From Virgibacillus sp. 7505 (GTDB lineage Bacteria; Bacillota; Bacilli; Bacillales; Amphibacillaceae): DNA of 64,000 nt. The position numbers and the translations under genes are program-made. The stretch covers positions 229,788 through 293,787 of the forward strand of contig NZ_NPBF01000004.1 of the NCBI RefSeq assembly GCF_002272135.1, written 5' to 3'. Below the pieces are notes generated by a model that was given only the letters and a program-made list of their open reading frames with translations, made no database searches and was not told the DNA's origin. Below, piece by piece: positions 34,094-43,759 of this stretch. The stretch's first letter is position 1. Every line of letters begins with the position of its first letter.

Positions 34094-35244
34094 TGAAGAG
34101 CGTACACATTGGTGCCGGCAATATCGGCAGAGGCTTTATCGGCGCCCTTCTCTCTCATGCGGATGTACATGTTACTTTTGCTGATGTGAACAGTGACATC
34201 ATCTCCGCTTTGAAGGAAAAGCAGCAATATGAAGTCGTCTATGCACAGGAAGAAGCACATTCCGAAACCATAACCGGTGTTACTGGTTTAAATAGCGCCA
34301 CAGAAGAAGAAGCTGTCATCAAAGCAATTGCAGAAGCTGATCTTATTACGACCGCAGTCGGCCCATCCATCCTGCCTCATGTTGCACCTGTAATCGCCAA
34401 AGGACTCGTCAAACGGGCAAAACAGCCCAAACCGGTCCATGTCATTGCATGCGAGAATATGATCCGAGGATCAAGCCAGCTGCGTGAGTTTGTCATTTCT
34501 CACATCGATGAACAGGATATGGAAAATGTAGAAAGCTATACAGCATTCTGCGATGCTGCTGTTGATCGGATTGTTCCGATTCAGGAGCAGCAGGATTTGC
34601 TGACAGTCCAAGTGGAACCTTATTTCGAATGGGTTGTGGAGAAGAAGAACTGGCAGGGCGAACTACCCGCAATAGATGCTATCACTTTTGTTGATAATCT
34701 GGAGCCTTATATTGAAAGAAAGCTTCTGACAGTTAATACGGGTCATGCTGCCATTGCCTATGCTGGCTACGCAAAAGGCTACGACACAATCATTGACGCT
34801 ATTAAAGATGAAGAGATCCTTACTTTAGCTAAGCAGGCACTGCAAGAAACAAGCTCTCTATTACAAGAAAAGTGGGGCTTCGAGGAAGATGACCTGTCCC
34901 ACTATATCGCAAAAATCCTTCAGCGTTACCAAAACCCATACATTTCAGATATGGTGACACGCGTGGGACGCGGACCGATCCGTAAGCTTGGACCTAAGGA
35001 TAGATTGGTCTACCCAGCACAAGCATTGCTGGAGCAAGGCAAATCGGCTGATGCGCTGCTTACGACAATCGCCTTTGCATTGGAATTCGATCCAGAAGGC
35101 GATGATGAAGCGAAAGAGTTGCAGGAACGCATCAAGTCGGAAGGGGCAGCTTCCGCTTTATCGCATATTAGCGGACAGCCTAAAGACAGCGAGCTAGTAA
35201 AGCAAGCTATCGAAAAATATGAACAACAAAAAGACAGAGCGTAA
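34093..35244 (+). CDS. mtlD: Mannitol-1-phosphate 5-dehydrogenase
   Basis: A 383-residue polyol-specific long-chain dehydrogenase: N-terminal NAD site HIGAGNIGRGFIGALL, DLITTAVGPSILPHVAP near 92, HVIACENMIRGSSQLREFV near 116-134, and the catalytic Lys/His region RKLLTVNTGHAAIAYAGY near 212-229. It oxidises mannitol-1-phosphate to fructose-6-phosphate, completing the pathway. Start ATG overlaps the mtlF stop. A long terminator closes the operon. Confidence 0.96.
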   Translation: MKSVHIGAGNIGRGFIGALLSHADVHVTFADVNSDIISALKEKQQYEVVYAQEEAHSETITGVTGLNSATEEEAVIKAIAEADLITTAVGPSILPHVAPVIAKGLVKRAKQPKPVHVIACENMIRGSSQLREFVISHIDEQDMENVESYTAFCDAAVDRIVPIQEQQDLLTVQVEPYFEWVVEKKNWQGELPAIDAITFVDNLEPYIERKLLTVNTGHAAIAYAGYAKGYDTIIDAIKDEEILTLAKQALQETSSLLQEKWGFEEDDLSHYIAKILQRYQNPYISDMVTRVGRGPIRKLGPKDRLVYPAQALLEQGKSADALLTTIAFALEFDPEGDDEAKELQERIKSEGAASALSHISGQPKDSELVKQAIEKYEQQKDRA

Positions 35245-35253
35245 AGCCTGACC

Positions 35254-35305
35254 AAAAAAAGAGGATCAATCCGTTCCATTTCGAACGGACTGATCCTCTT
35301 TTTTT
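35254..35305 (+). terminator. Intrinsic terminator of the mtl operon
   Basis: A stem of about 22 bp with one mismatch (AAAAAAAGAGGATCA... with its complement) ending in seven T. Confidence 0.92.
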
Positions 35306-35478
35306 ATGTTATATCTTTCATTAACTTTATGATACGTCACCTGCAAGACCTCTGCATACTACCGTCGTTAGCCTATCTCCGCAAGGAATCGTTGAACTGT
35401 AATGTTATGTTCATTAGATATTGCTGTAGGCATAGATGCAGATGCAAATACAAATCCTATTCCCTTAAGTTGGTCTTT

Positions 35479-36378
35479 TCATTTTGTCTTCAATAAACGC
35501 TTTTGCATCCAGATAGCTGCCTGCATGCCATCCCCCATCGCGATACTGACCTGCTCAGAATGAACCGTAATATCTCCGGCTGCCCAGACTCCTTCTACGC
35601 TTGTTTCCTTTGTACGGGGATTGTTTTCGATATGCTTATTCTTATGAAGTTCCACACCTAATGATTCTGCCAGCTCGCTGTTCACTTTGTTCTTACCAAA
35701 AGCAACGAAAGCTTTCTCCGCCCATAGCTTCTCGCCATTCACTAGGAAGCCTTCCAATTTATCCTCGTCGTCTAATACGACTTCTTGGATCGGCTGGTCA
35801 TAGTATTCGATCGAATGCTTTTTCAATTTCTCGAAAGTTTCCTCTGACACCGGCTCCTGCTCATGATTAACAAAGACTATATCATCCGACCAGTAATGAA
35901 GCATGATGGCTAAATGTGCTCCTGCTTCTCCTGAACCAGCAACAACTGTCCGCTTGCCGCTTATTTCATAGCCATCACAATCAGGACACACATACACATC
36001 CGTACCAAGCAGCGGATACAGCTCCTTGATTGGTATACGGTCTGTTATTCCTGTCGAGAACAACAGAAGTTTTGCATCATGCTTATTTCCGTCTGCTGTT
36101 TTGACTGTGAAGCCTTCCTTCCATTTCTCCACTTCCACTGCTTCCTGCTGTTCAATACTAATACAGCCATACGAATCAATCTGTTTCCTGCCCAGCTCCA
36201 GCAAATGATTTCCTGATACCCCATCTGGCCACCCAATTAAATTATGGTAGCTTTTGCACCAATGTGATCTTCCGTCATTACGCTTATCCAGAACAAGTAC
36301 ATCACGCTTGTATCTGCCGAACTGTATAGCAGCTTGAATACCTGCGATTCCGCCGCCAATAATAATTACATCATACAT
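35479..36378 (-). CDS. Thioredoxin-reductase-like FAD/NAD(P) oxidoreductase
   Basis: A 299-residue two-dinucleotide-domain flavoprotein. IIIGGGIAGIQAAIQFGR binds FAD at the N-terminus, STGITDRIPI near 107, the redox-active CPDC in VYVCPDCDGYEISG near 130, then the NADPH motif VVAGSGEAGAHLAIML, and the second FAD motif GVWAAGDITVHSEQVSIAMGDG near 265. It belongs to the YumC/TrxB-like group that includes proteins working without classical thioredoxin; the electron acceptor is unknown. It shares direction and a 18-bp gap with the upstream SDR gene, so the two may be co-transcribed. Confidence 0.88.
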   Translation of the reverse strand: MYDVIIIGGGIAGIQAAIQFGRYKRDVLVLDKRNDGRSHWCKSYHNLIGWPDGVSGNHLLELGRKQIDSYGCISIEQQEAVEVEKWKEGFTVKTADGNKHDAKLLLFSTGITDRIPIKELYPLLGTDVYVCPDCDGYEISGKRTVVAGSGEAGAHLAIMLHYWSDDIVFVNHEQEPVSEETFEKLKKHSIEYYDQPIQEVVLDDEDKLEGFLVNGEKLWAEKAFVAFGKNKVNSELAESLGVELHKNKHIENNPRTKETSVEGVWAAGDITVHSEQVSIAMGDGMQAAIWMQKRLLKTK

Positions 36379-36396
36379 TAACTTGCCTCCTAAAAT

Positions 36397-37182
36397 TTAT
36401 AGCAATGTTTCTGCACCGTCCGCATAAAGGACACTTCCTGACATATGCCCGGAAGCATCGGATGCGAGAAAGCAGACAATTGATGCTACATCTTCCGGCT
36501 TACCAGGCTCCCCTTTTAAAGGATGCTGACCTTTGGGAAAGATTTTGGGTATTTCCACTTCTGCCAGATGCTCCTCGTCTTTGTTCGTCCGTTTTTCAAT
36601 ATTCGTTTCGATTCCACCTGGGCAAATGACATTCACCCGAATACGATAAGCCGATAACTCCAATGCAGCCATTTTACCGAAAGCAGTTTCTGCAGCTTTT
36701 GAAGCACTGTACGCACTCATGCCAAAACCAGAAAATGTACGATTTCCATTTATCGAACTTGTAATGATGATACTCCCGCCATTGCTTTTCATGTAAGGAA
36801 TGGCGAATTTCACTGTCAGAAAAGTACCTTTCGCATTCGTTCCTAGGGTCTTATCCCAATCCTCCTCAGGCAAATGTTCAATCGGAGAAAGCGTGCCATT
36901 GATGCCCGCATTAGCGAAGACGATATCCAGCTGTCCGAACTTATCCAGCACTTGCTTGTACGCCTCCTGCAGCTGACTGCTATCTGCTACGTCGACTTTG
37001 GCTGCTATCGCCGCTCCTCCAGCTGATTCGATTTCTGCTGCTGTCTTCTCTACAGCAGAAGCGTCCATATCAAACAACCCTACCCGGACACCCTTTTCAG
37101 CTAGCATGGCTGCAGCTGCCTTTCCGATACCAGATCCCGCTCCAGTCACAACCGCCACCTTACCATTCAATGATGCATCCAT
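36397..37182 (-). CDS. SDR family oxidoreductase
   Basis: A 261-residue classical short-chain dehydrogenase: cofactor motif VVTGAGSGIGKAAAAML, DVADSSQLQEAY, NAGINGTLSPIEHLP, the Ser in ITSSINGNRTFSGFGMSAYSASKAA with catalytic Tyr and Lys (YSASK) and CPGGIETNIEKR. Asp in LFDMDAS after strand 2 suggests NAD preference. Substrate unknown. ATG 37182 is chosen for AAGGAG spacing (11 nt); the formal GTG at 37194 overlaps that site. Confidence 0.88.
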   Translation of the reverse strand: MDASLNGKVAVVTGAGSGIGKAAAAMLAEKGVRVGLFDMDASAVEKTAAEIESAGGAAIAAKVDVADSSQLQEAYKQVLDKFGQLDIVFANAGINGTLSPIEHLPEEDWDKTLGTNAKGTFLTVKFAIPYMKSNGGSIIITSSINGNRTFSGFGMSAYSASKAAETAFGKMAALELSAYRIRVNVICPGGIETNIEKRTNKDEEHLAEVEIPKIFPKGQHPLKGEPGKPEDVASIVCFLASDASGHMSGSVLYADGAETLL

Positions 37183-37281
37183 TCCGTCATCCACTCCTTC
37201 ATCTATTTACTAGTTATTTCCTTACTAATCCTGAAGTAAAACCCGATCCATCAAAAAAGAGTATCCGTATAGGATACTCCA

Positions 37282-37803
37282 TTAGTATTCGTTTTCGTTT
37301 TTCAGCGCCAAGCGAATATGAGCCAAATGATGTTTGCCATGCCAAGCATAGATGCCGATATTTTCTTTCAAGCTCACCTCACCTGATTCCGGATGCCGGA
37401 ATGTCCGAGCAAGCTGTTCGGCAGTAAGTGATTGCAGCAGAATAACCCACTTTTGATGGATGGAAGCAAGCAGATTTAAAGCAGCTTGAGCTGGCATGTC
37501 ATAGTCTGGCAGCTTGGCCCATTCTGCTTCTTCGTATGATTTAATGATTGGATTTTCTTCCGTCAATGCCAATTTGAAACGGATGAAGGAGTTAAGATGG
37601 CTGTCAGCTAAATGATGTACAAGCTGCTGGATAGTCCAGCCACCTTCCCGATATGTATGCTGGAGATCTGACTCTGACAGCCCCCTCACTAATGATGTGA
37701 CCTGCTCTGGCAGCTGGTTTATTTCTTCTATCCACCGCTTCACTTGCTCCTCGGCTATAGGTCCTTCCTGTCGAAACTGACCAATTGGATATTTCCTGTC
37801 CAT
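37282..37803 (-). CDS. yfiT: YfiT/BstA-like metal-dependent DinB-fold protein (putative bacillithiol transferase)
   Basis: A 173-residue four-helix-bundle protein: MDRKYPIGQFRQEG at the start matches YfiT, and the three metal-binding His are visible in LVHHLADSH (one) and YAWHGKHHLAHIRLAL (two) near 157-161. YfiT-like proteins are Zn- or Ni-dependent; the BstA member transfers bacillithiol to electrophiles. Function here is by family only. A single gene, with a terminator shared with msmX upstream. Confidence 0.88.
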   Translation of the reverse strand: MDRKYPIGQFRQEGPIAEEQVKRWIEEINQLPEQVTSLVRGLSESDLQHTYREGGWTIQQLVHHLADSHLNSFIRFKLALTEENPIIKSYEEAEWAKLPDYDMPAQAALNLLASIHQKWVILLQSLTAEQLARTFRHPESGEVSLKENIGIYAWHGKHHLAHIRLALKNENEY

Positions 37804-37844
37804 CGAACCCCTCCTTCACTTCATTTTTGATAATTTTACCATAG

Positions 37845-37879
37845 AAAAAAGCCTGCACCCATTGGGCACAGGCTTTTTT
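37845..37879 (-). terminator. Intrinsic terminator of msmX
   Basis: AAAAAAGCCTG pairs with CAGGCTTTTTT plus an inner GGG/CCC, located at the msmX stop codon. Confidence 0.88.
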
Positions 37880-39003
37880 CAAGATACTTGTGAAGCTGCG
37901 TTTGCTTCTGTAATCCGGGCTTCTGTTTCTTTATCGAAGAAATGTACTTGATCCATATCGAACAATAGTGTCCGCTTATCCTTATTCCTAATATCCGAAC
38001 GGGCGTCAACACGAGCAACAAATTCCTGTCCAGCCATATCCGCATAAAGGAAGCTTTCAGCACCCATCAATTCGACTACATCGATTGTCGCTTCCACTTC
38101 ATGCGCATGCGCCAGGCTTTCTTCATAATCTGCATCGTGGATATGCTCCGGTCTGATACCCATTACAACCTCGCCGCTGCCATAGCCTGCCTCTTGCAGC
38201 ATTTTACGTTTTGCTGGCGGAAGCTGGAAAGTAACATTACCAAGTTTCGCTTTGCCATCCTGGATGGTCACGTTGAGGAAGTTCATAGATGGAGAGCCGA
38301 TGAAGCCGCCTACGAACATATTATTTGGATTATCATACACATCCTTCGGTGCACCTACCTGCTGGATGATACCGTCTTTCATGACAACAAGGCGGCTTGC
38401 CATCGTCATCGCTTCCGTCTGGTCATGCGTTACATAAATTGTAGTCGTCTGCAAGCGCTGGTGAAGCTTTTGGATTTCCGCACGCATCTGCACACGCAGC
38501 TTTGCATCCAAGTTGGAAAGCGGCTCATCCATGAGGAATACTTTCGCATCACGGACAATCGCACGTCCTAGTGCAACCCGCTGACGCTGACCGCCGGAAA
38601 GGGCTTTTGGCTTCCGATTTAAGTAATCTGTCAATCCAAGAATCCGGCTTGCTTCCTGCACTCGTTTGTCGATTTCGTCCTTTTTGAATTTACGCAGCTT
38701 CAGACCGAATGCCATATTATTGTATACGTTCATATGCGGATATAGCGCATAGTTTTGGAATACCATTGCAATGTCCCGATCCTTTGGAGGGATATCGTTC
38801 ATTCGTTCTCCGTCCATATAGAAGTCACCGCCTGAAATTTCCTCCAGACCAGCAATCATACGTAAAGTCGTTGATTTCCCGCAGCCGGAGGGACCAACGA
38901 AAACGATGAATTCTTTGTCATCTATCTCTAAGTTGAAATCTTCAACTGCCGTAACGTTCTTATCATAGACTTTCTGGATATTCTTCAACTGTATTTTAGC
39001 CAT
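37879..39003 (-). CDS. msmX: Multi-sugar ABC transporter ATP-binding protein MsmX/UgpC
   Basis: A 374-residue ATPase: Walker [10 protein letters not shown] at 38-46, Q-loop [10 protein letters not shown], signature [15 protein letters not shown] near 137, Walker [17 protein letters not shown], His switch [10 protein letters not shown], then a C-terminal OB-fold regulatory domain ([17 protein letters not shown]). No permease is adjacent; it stands alone as MsmX does in B. subtilis, where it energises several carbohydrate importers. A cre site lies 74 bp upstream, fitting carbon catabolite control. RBS AGGAGGCGC. Confidence 0.9.
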   Translation of the reverse strand: MAKIQLKNIQKVYDKNVTAVEDFNLEIDDKEFIVFVGPSGCGKSTTLRMIAGLEEISGGDFYMDGERMNDIPPKDRDIAMVFQNYALYPHMNVYNNMAFGLKLRKFKKDEIDKRVQEASRILGLTDYLNRKPKALSGGQRQRVALGRAIVRDAKVFLMDEPLSNLDAKLRVQMRAEIQKLHQRLQTTTIYVTHDQTEAMTMASRLVVMKDGIIQQVGAPKDVYDNPNNMFVGGFIGSPSMNFLNVTIQDGKAKLGNVTFQLPPAKRKMLQEAGYGSGEVVMGIRPEHIHDADYEESLAHAHEVEATIDVVELMGAESFLYADMAGQEFVARVDARSDIRNKDKRTLLFDMDQVHFFDKETEARITEANAASQVS

Positions 39004-39076
39004 GTAAGCGCCTCCTTTTGTATACCTTTACTTTACCTTGTTTCGGAGTTTATTTCCATTTGTCACTTGCACAAAA

Positions 39077-39090
39077 TGTAAGCGCTTTTA
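39077..39090. promoter_or_regulatory. cre site upstream of msmX
   Basis: TGTAAGCGCTTTTA matches the cre consensus TGWAARCGYTWNCW at 13 of 14 positions. Confidence 0.7.
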
Positions 39091-39117
39091 TTGTGCGATA
39101 TGCTAAGAAGCGCAGCT

Positions 39118-40068
39118 TTAGCTACGCTTCATCTCTCCTTCTTCCAAGAGCACTGTATCGTCCAAATAGATTGTCGGAGCTTTTACAACGCAATCGATGT
39201 GGACACCCGCAGCCACCATGCCTCCGAAGGTGTTGTTGCTGCCAAAAGCGATATGAATCGTTCCATATACTTTTTCATCCTCCAGGACATTTCCAGTGAT
39301 TCTGGCTTTGTCATTCGTACCAACACCGAATTCAGCTACATTGCGTCCATCACCGCTCCCAAGCATTTGCAGCAGCATTTCTCCTTGCCGGCCAGTAGCT
39401 TCTGTCAAACGCCCTTCTTCTATTGTAAGGAGAATCGGTTCCTCCATTTTGCCTAAACCCGATATCGAGCCATCGATCCAAATACGTCCTGAAGCTGTAC
39501 CTTCCAATGGTGCGATATATGCTTCACCAGAAGGCAGGTTTCCGGATTGCCCCTTTTCCCGATAAATACCTGTACTTGGTACGCCGCTGCGGCCTTGGAT
39601 GGAGAAGCTTAGTTCTTCGCCGTCTTTTTGGATTGTTACTCGTTTCGATTGACCCAATTTTTCCGTTACTTCAAATGTCATTCTTTCAACTGTATCGTAA
39701 TCTGCACTTATTGCGCCTTCCAAAAACATATCATATGTAATTCCAGGCATCGTCGCAACGCGAACTCCAGCAGCCACAGCTTCTTTTTTGGCTTGTGTAT
39801 GCGTCAGGGAATGCTCTGTAATACAAACCGCAACATCACAATGCTTCATTGCTTCTGCCACGCTGCTCGGCGGTTCCTGACCAGACTTCTCCCTGTCTTG
39901 CATAACAAGCAGCAGTGTTTCCGATCCAATTGATCTGCCAGCTGCATAGAGTGCTTCCGCAAGCTCTTTCTTACTGTCATCTGTCACAATAAGCAGTGTT
40001 TCTTCTTTTTTCAGCGCTAAACTACTGCTTAATACATTCCGGCTATTCTCCACTAATTTGCTTCCCAT
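39118..40068 (-). CDS. M29-like aminopeptidase-related protein
   Basis: A 316-residue protein, shorter than M29 enzymes (about 410) but sharing their metal-binding C-terminal half: NVAEFGVGTNDKARI (Glu) near 247, EDEKVYGTIHIAFGSNNTFGG (Glu, His) near 265 and AAGVHIDCVV (His, Asp) near 290. This is the layout of the group often annotated leucyl aminopeptidase or 2,5-dihydroxypyridine 5,6-dioxygenase (NicX-like). Which activity applies cannot be decided. ATG 40068 follows AGGAGGG by 9 nt; the longer frame to 40101 lacks a ribosome binding site. Confidence 0.75.
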   Translation of the reverse strand: MGSKLVENSRNVLSSSLALKKEETLLIVTDDSKKELAEALYAAGRSIGSETLLLVMQDREKSGQEPPSSVAEAMKHCDVAVCITEHSLTHTQAKKEAVAAGVRVATMPGITYDMFLEGAISADYDTVERMTFEVTEKLGQSKRVTIQKDGEELSFSIQGRSGVPSTGIYREKGQSGNLPSGEAYIAPLEGTASGRIWIDGSISGLGKMEEPILLTIEEGRLTEATGRQGEMLLQMLGSGDGRNVAEFGVGTNDKARITGNVLEDEKVYGTIHIAFGSNNTFGGMVAAGVHIDCVVKAPTIYLDDTVLLEEGEMKRS

Positions 40069-40107
40069 TGGATATCCCTCCTGTTTCTTCCTATTATACA
40101 CAAAGAA

Positions 40108-40129
40108 ACCGCCTGCTTAAGCAGACGGT
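40108..40129 (-). terminator. Hairpin, probable terminator of the ZupT gene
   Basis: ACCGTCTGCTTAAGCAGGCGGT on the minus strand forms a stem with one G-U, followed by a short T-rich stretch (TTCTTTGT). Confidence 0.65.
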
Positions 40130-40136
40130 CCTCCAT

Positions 40137-40937
40137 TCAAATGAATAGAAGCAAACTAAGAGCCATCACCATCATACCGCTGATCAGTCCGTAAATAGAG
40201 GTATGACCTTCATCGTATTTCTTAGCGGCTGGCAAGAGACCGTCAAGTGAGATAAAGACCATGATGCCTGCTACAGCAGCAAAGATAACTCCGAACATGA
40301 TATCGTTTAAAAATGGCATCAAAACTAGAAAAGCAAGAATCGCACCTACTGGTTCGGATAAACCGGATAAGAACGAAAGACGAAAAGCTTTTTTCTTATT
40401 TCCCGTTGCAAAGTACACTGGCACCGCAACAGCGATACCCTCTGGTATGTTATGGATCGCAATGGCTACGGCTATTGCTATACCCAGAGAAGGATCCTGC
40501 AAGGCAGACGTAAAGGTGGCAATACCTTCTGGAAAGTTGTGGATAGCAATAGCTAATGCAGTAAAAGTACCCATTTTGAGCAAGGCTTGATTCTGAGCTG
40601 GATTATCCATCTCTTCCAGCTTCTTGCCTTCATGCGGGTTGGATTGTTTTGGTATCACTTTATCAATTAGTGCAATAAGAAGCATACCGCCAAAAAATCC
40701 ACCTACAGTTGCCCAGTTACCAGCCTGGATACCCATGGCACCTGTCAAGGAATCCTTTGCCTTGACGAAGATTTCCACCATTGAAACATATATCATTACC
40801 CCAGCAGAAAAACCTAGGCTAAGTGATAAGAACTTTGTATTTGTGGTAGAAGTAAAAAACGCCATTAAACTTCCTATACCTGTTGCAAGGCCTGCCATTA
40901 AAGTTAACCCTAAAGCTAGTAATACATTTCCGTCCAT
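40137..40937 (-). CDS. zupT: ZIP family metal transporter ZupT
   Basis: A 266-residue eight-helix protein. The metal path motifs are HNFPEGIATF near 133 and HNIPEGIAVAVP near 162 on helices 4 and 5, as in ZupT, which imports Zn(II), Fe(II) and other divalent cations. A His/Glu-rich cytoplasmic loop (NPHEGKKLEEMD) precedes helix 4. RBS GAGGAGGGC. Monocistronic; no Zur or MntR box is obvious upstream. Confidence 0.92.
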   Translation of the reverse strand: MDGNVLLALGLTLMAGLATGIGSLMAFFTSTTNTKFLSLSLGFSAGVMIYVSMVEIFVKAKDSLTGAMGIQAGNWATVGGFFGGMLLIALIDKVIPKQSNPHEGKKLEEMDNPAQNQALLKMGTFTALAIAIHNFPEGIATFTSALQDPSLGIAIAVAIAIHNIPEGIAVAVPVYFATGNKKKAFRLSFLSGLSEPVGAILAFLVLMPFLNDIMFGVIFAAVAGIMVFISLDGLLPAAKKYDEGHTSIYGLISGMMVMALSLLLFI

Positions 40938-41073
40938 TTATTGCCCTCCTCATTTTTAACAATATATTTTCTCTTATCATGCACTATAACAATAAAGTTT
41001 CCCACTGGCAACTTTTAAACAGCAGAAACCTATCTTCCCTTACTATATGTGCATCACCCGCCTATGTTTCCAA

Positions 41074-41101
41074 GAAAAAGGCCGGCAATGATCGCCAGCC
41101 T
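41074..41101 (-). terminator. Intrinsic terminator of the NitT/TauT-type transporter operon
   Basis: Minus strand AGGCTGGC and GCCGGCCT pair with one G-U around GATCATT, followed by a T run. Confidence 0.82.
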
Positions 41102-41105
41102 CTCC

Positions 41106-42113
41106 TTATTCCAATGCCTCAACAAACTCCATATTTACCAGCTCTTCGTATTTATAATCTCCCTTATATACACCCGTCTTCGTCACGACATCCATCGTCT
41201 TATCTGTTGCTTCTTCCGTTATATAGCCGTCCTTGCTCCATAGCTCATCCGCATACGCACGATCCAATGATGCTTGCAAACTCGCTTCCTCCGTTGTCGG
41301 GAACTCCTTCTTTAATACCCGCATCGCCAGCTCTTCATCCTCATCTACTGCTTTCAAAGCTTTTGTAATAGCAGTCACGAATTTCTGGACAGTTTCGGGA
41401 TCTTCGTCAATGGTAGACTGCTTTACACTGATGACACTATACGGATAATCTCCCAAACTAGGAAATCCGTAAAAAGGTTCCTTCCATACCCCTTTTTCAA
41501 TACCATCGTATATTTGCGGTTCAGCTCCATTGGCAATATCCGCCTGGCCGTTTTCCACTAATGATACGACTGCACTTGCGTCGGCAGGCTCCTCAAGTAA
41601 AACGTCTTTGCCTGGCTCCATACCGAGCTCCATGATCAAATAACGTGTCAGCAGGTTCGGACTGCCGCCATAACGCCCAGCAGCGATTGTTTTTCCTTCC
41701 AGGTAAGCTGCCAACTCTTCCTCTGATGCTCCTGGAGGAGGTGTGTCTCCGCCCGCCATCAAGTAGACATTCGCTCGATTAACCACGTTGACAACAGATA
41801 CGATTGGGTCATTTGAGTCGATATTGGCAAGGGCATTCGAATCCGGACCGGCGATATTACCCCAGGCATCTCCGCTTACAACGGTTGTCACATGTGCTCC
41901 GCCAGTTGCGGTTACTACTTCTACATCCAGTCCTTCATCCTCAAAATACCCTTCATGGATTGCTGCATACAGCGGCAGATAGCCAGTCAAGTGCACTGGT
42001 TCTGCAATAGTGATTTTCTTCAGCTTCTCTTCCTCACCGCCACCTGTACATCCTGCCAGGATACCAAGCAAAACTGCCAAACAAATCACACCAAACAACC
42101 GTGCTTTACTCAT
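41106..42113 (-). CDS. NitT/TauT family ABC transporter substrate-binding lipoprotein (SsuA-like)
   Basis: A 335-residue lipoprotein: signal peptide ending in ILAG-C (lipid-anchored Cys near residue 21) and the NMT1/SsuA fold (TIAEPVHLTGYLPLYAAIHEGYFEDEGLDVEVV, split here as two motifs near 35 and 52; GKTIAAGRYGGSPNLL near 140). This family binds sulfonates, nitrate, pyrimidine precursors of thiamine or related anions; the ligand cannot be decided. ATG 42113 follows TAGGAGGTG. It is the last gene of an ATPase-permease-binding-protein operon, 10 bp after the permease. Confidence 0.85.
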   Translation of the reverse strand: MSKARLFGVICLAVLLGILAGCTGGGEEEKLKKITIAEPVHLTGYLPLYAAIHEGYFEDEGLDVEVVTATGGAHVTTVVSGDAWGNIAGPDSNALANIDSNDPIVSVVNVVNRANVYLMAGGDTPPPGASEEELAAYLEGKTIAAGRYGGSPNLLTRYLIMELGMEPGKDVLLEEPADASAVVSLVENGQADIANGAEPQIYDGIEKGVWKEPFYGFPSLGDYPYSVISVKQSTIDEDPETVQKFVTAITKALKAVDEDEELAMRVLKKEFPTTEEASLQASLDRAYADELWSKDGYITEEATDKTMDVVTKTGVYKGDYKYEELVNMEFVEALE

Positions 42114-42123
42114 TGGACACCTC

Positions 42124-42939
42124 CTATTGTTTCGGCTCTTGACCGCGAAGCAATAACTTTTCCAAGCTGACTGTCCCTGCGTACATGAGCAAAGACAATA
42201 GTGACAATACGACAACTCCAACCCAAACAAGGTCGATATCTAAAATCTGTCCTGCATAAAGGATCATCCTGCCAATCCCTTGACGGGAACTGATGAATTC
42301 TCCGACGATGGTTCCTGCAAGCGCTAATGCGATATTGATTCGCAGACTGCTGACAATCCAAGGCATCGTTGTCGGGACAACTACTTTTGTAAAGACATGT
42401 CTGCGTTTCGCTCCTAAAGAATAAAGCAGCTTTTCCAGGTCTCTATCAATTGCTTTAATGCCGCTATGAGCAGCCAGTGCAGTTACGATAACTGTCATCA
42501 AGAATGCGAGCATCACTTTGGAAAAGAATCCGATGCCGAAAAGAATAACAATGACCGGCCCAAGCGCAAGCTTTGGAATGGCATTAAATGCAATTAAATA
42601 GGGCTCTGATATTCTTGAATAGTAAGCAGACCACCAAAAAGACAGACCGACCAGGGAGCCAATTACGGTTCCTGATGCAAAACCAGCAAGTGTGGCAAGC
42701 GATGTATAGACCAAGTCATCCCAAAGCGTGCCTTCCAAAAATGCGACTTTGGCAGTTTCATAAATTGTACTTGGACTGCTCCAATAATAAGGATCCATCA
42801 CTTCGTATCGTGTCAGGACCTCCCACAGCACAATCATCAGAATCCCAAGACCAATCTGACCGCCGAATACTATACGCTTCATACGCTGCAGACGTTTTTT
42901 CTCATCCTCGATGTAGCGTTTCTTTTCAGGTTGTGCCAT
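42124..42939 (-). CDS. NitT/TauT family ABC transporter permease (SsuC-like)
   Basis: A 271-residue membrane protein with a basic N-terminus and about six helices. The EAA-type loop that contacts the ATPase is visible in YSLGAKRRHVFTKVVVPTTMPWIVSSLR near 190-217. FNAIPKLALGPVIVILFG near 122 is typical of SsuC/TauC. The start ATG overlaps the ATPase 3' end by 14 bp, indicating tight coupling. Confidence 0.9.
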   Translation of the reverse strand: MAQPEKKRYIEDEKKRLQRMKRIVFGGQIGLGILMIVLWEVLTRYEVMDPYYWSSPSTIYETAKVAFLEGTLWDDLVYTSLATLAGFASGTVIGSLVGLSFWWSAYYSRISEPYLIAFNAIPKLALGPVIVILFGIGFFSKVMLAFLMTVIVTALAAHSGIKAIDRDLEKLLYSLGAKRRHVFTKVVVPTTMPWIVSSLRINIALALAGTIVGEFISSRQGIGRMILYAGQILDIDLVWVGVVVLSLLSLLMYAGTVSLEKLLLRGQEPKQ

Positions 42940-43702
42940 TGTCTTTCGGTTCCTCTCTAAGCAAATCCAGCAATGTTTGCTTTAATGATATGAAATTGTC
43001 CGACAGCAATGTCTCTTCCCCGCGCGGCCGTTCCAATTCCACATGAATTTTCGCTTTAAGCTTGCCGGGACGATGGGACAGGACATAAATATCATCTGAT
43101 AAGAAAATTGCTTCATCTATATCATGGGTGATGAATAAAATAGTTTTCTGAAAATCCTCCCAAATGCGGAGCAGCCATCCTTGCATCTGCAGTCTCGTCT
43201 GTGCATCAAGCGCCCCGAACGGCTCATCAAGCAGGATCACATCCTGGTCATACAGCAGCGTCCGCAATAATGCTGCCCGCTGTCGCATACCGCCTGATAA
43301 CTCTGGCGGATAATTATTTTCAAAGCCTTGCAAACCATATCTCTCTAGTAATGGCTGAGCCCGCTTCCTGGCCTCCCTCTTCGAAACACCCTTGACTTCC
43401 AAACCGAGAATCACATTATCCAAGATTGTCCGCCATGGCAGCAGCAGATCCTTTTGAAGCATATATCCGACATAACCACTCTTGCCGACAATATCCTGCC
43501 CATCCAATAAGATTTTTCCAGTGGTGGGTTTAATAAGCCCGGCAATCATATTAAAGAGTGTCGACTTGCCGCAGCCACTGGGGCCAATAATACTGACAAA
43601 TCGTCCAGCAGGTATTTGCATTGTAGTCTCCTGCAATGCAACAACTTCCTGTCCGTCGCGTCTGAATATCTTGCTAGCATCTACGACTTTTAATTTATAC
43701 AT
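42926..43702 (-). CDS. NitT/TauT family ABC transporter ATP-binding protein (SsuB-like)
   Basis: A 258-residue ATPase: Walker [12 protein letters not shown] near 40, Q-loop YMLQKDLLLPWRTILDNV, signature LSGGMRQRAALLRTLL near 136, Walker B VILLDEPFGALDAQTR and FITHDIDEAIFLSD. The LPWRT segment marks the SsuB/TauB branch. RBS AGGAGTGGCGC. First gene of the three-gene importer operon. The 376-bp gap upstream holds a large hairpin ending in seven T and a candidate promoter. Confidence 0.92.
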   Translation of the reverse strand: MYKLKVVDASKIFRRDGQEVVALQETTMQIPAGRFVSIIGPSGCGKSTLFNMIAGLIKPTTGKILLDGQDIVGKSGYVGYMLQKDLLLPWRTILDNVILGLEVKGVSKREARKRAQPLLERYGLQGFENNYPPELSGGMRQRAALLRTLLYDQDVILLDEPFGALDAQTRLQMQGWLLRIWEDFQKTILFITHDIDEAIFLSDDIYVLSHRPGKLKAKIHVELERPRGEETLLSDNFISLKQTLLDLLREEPKDNGTT

Positions 43703-43759
43703 TGCGCCACTCCTGTCATTTCTATAGACCCATCATACGCAGGAGCGTGCTAAATGATT

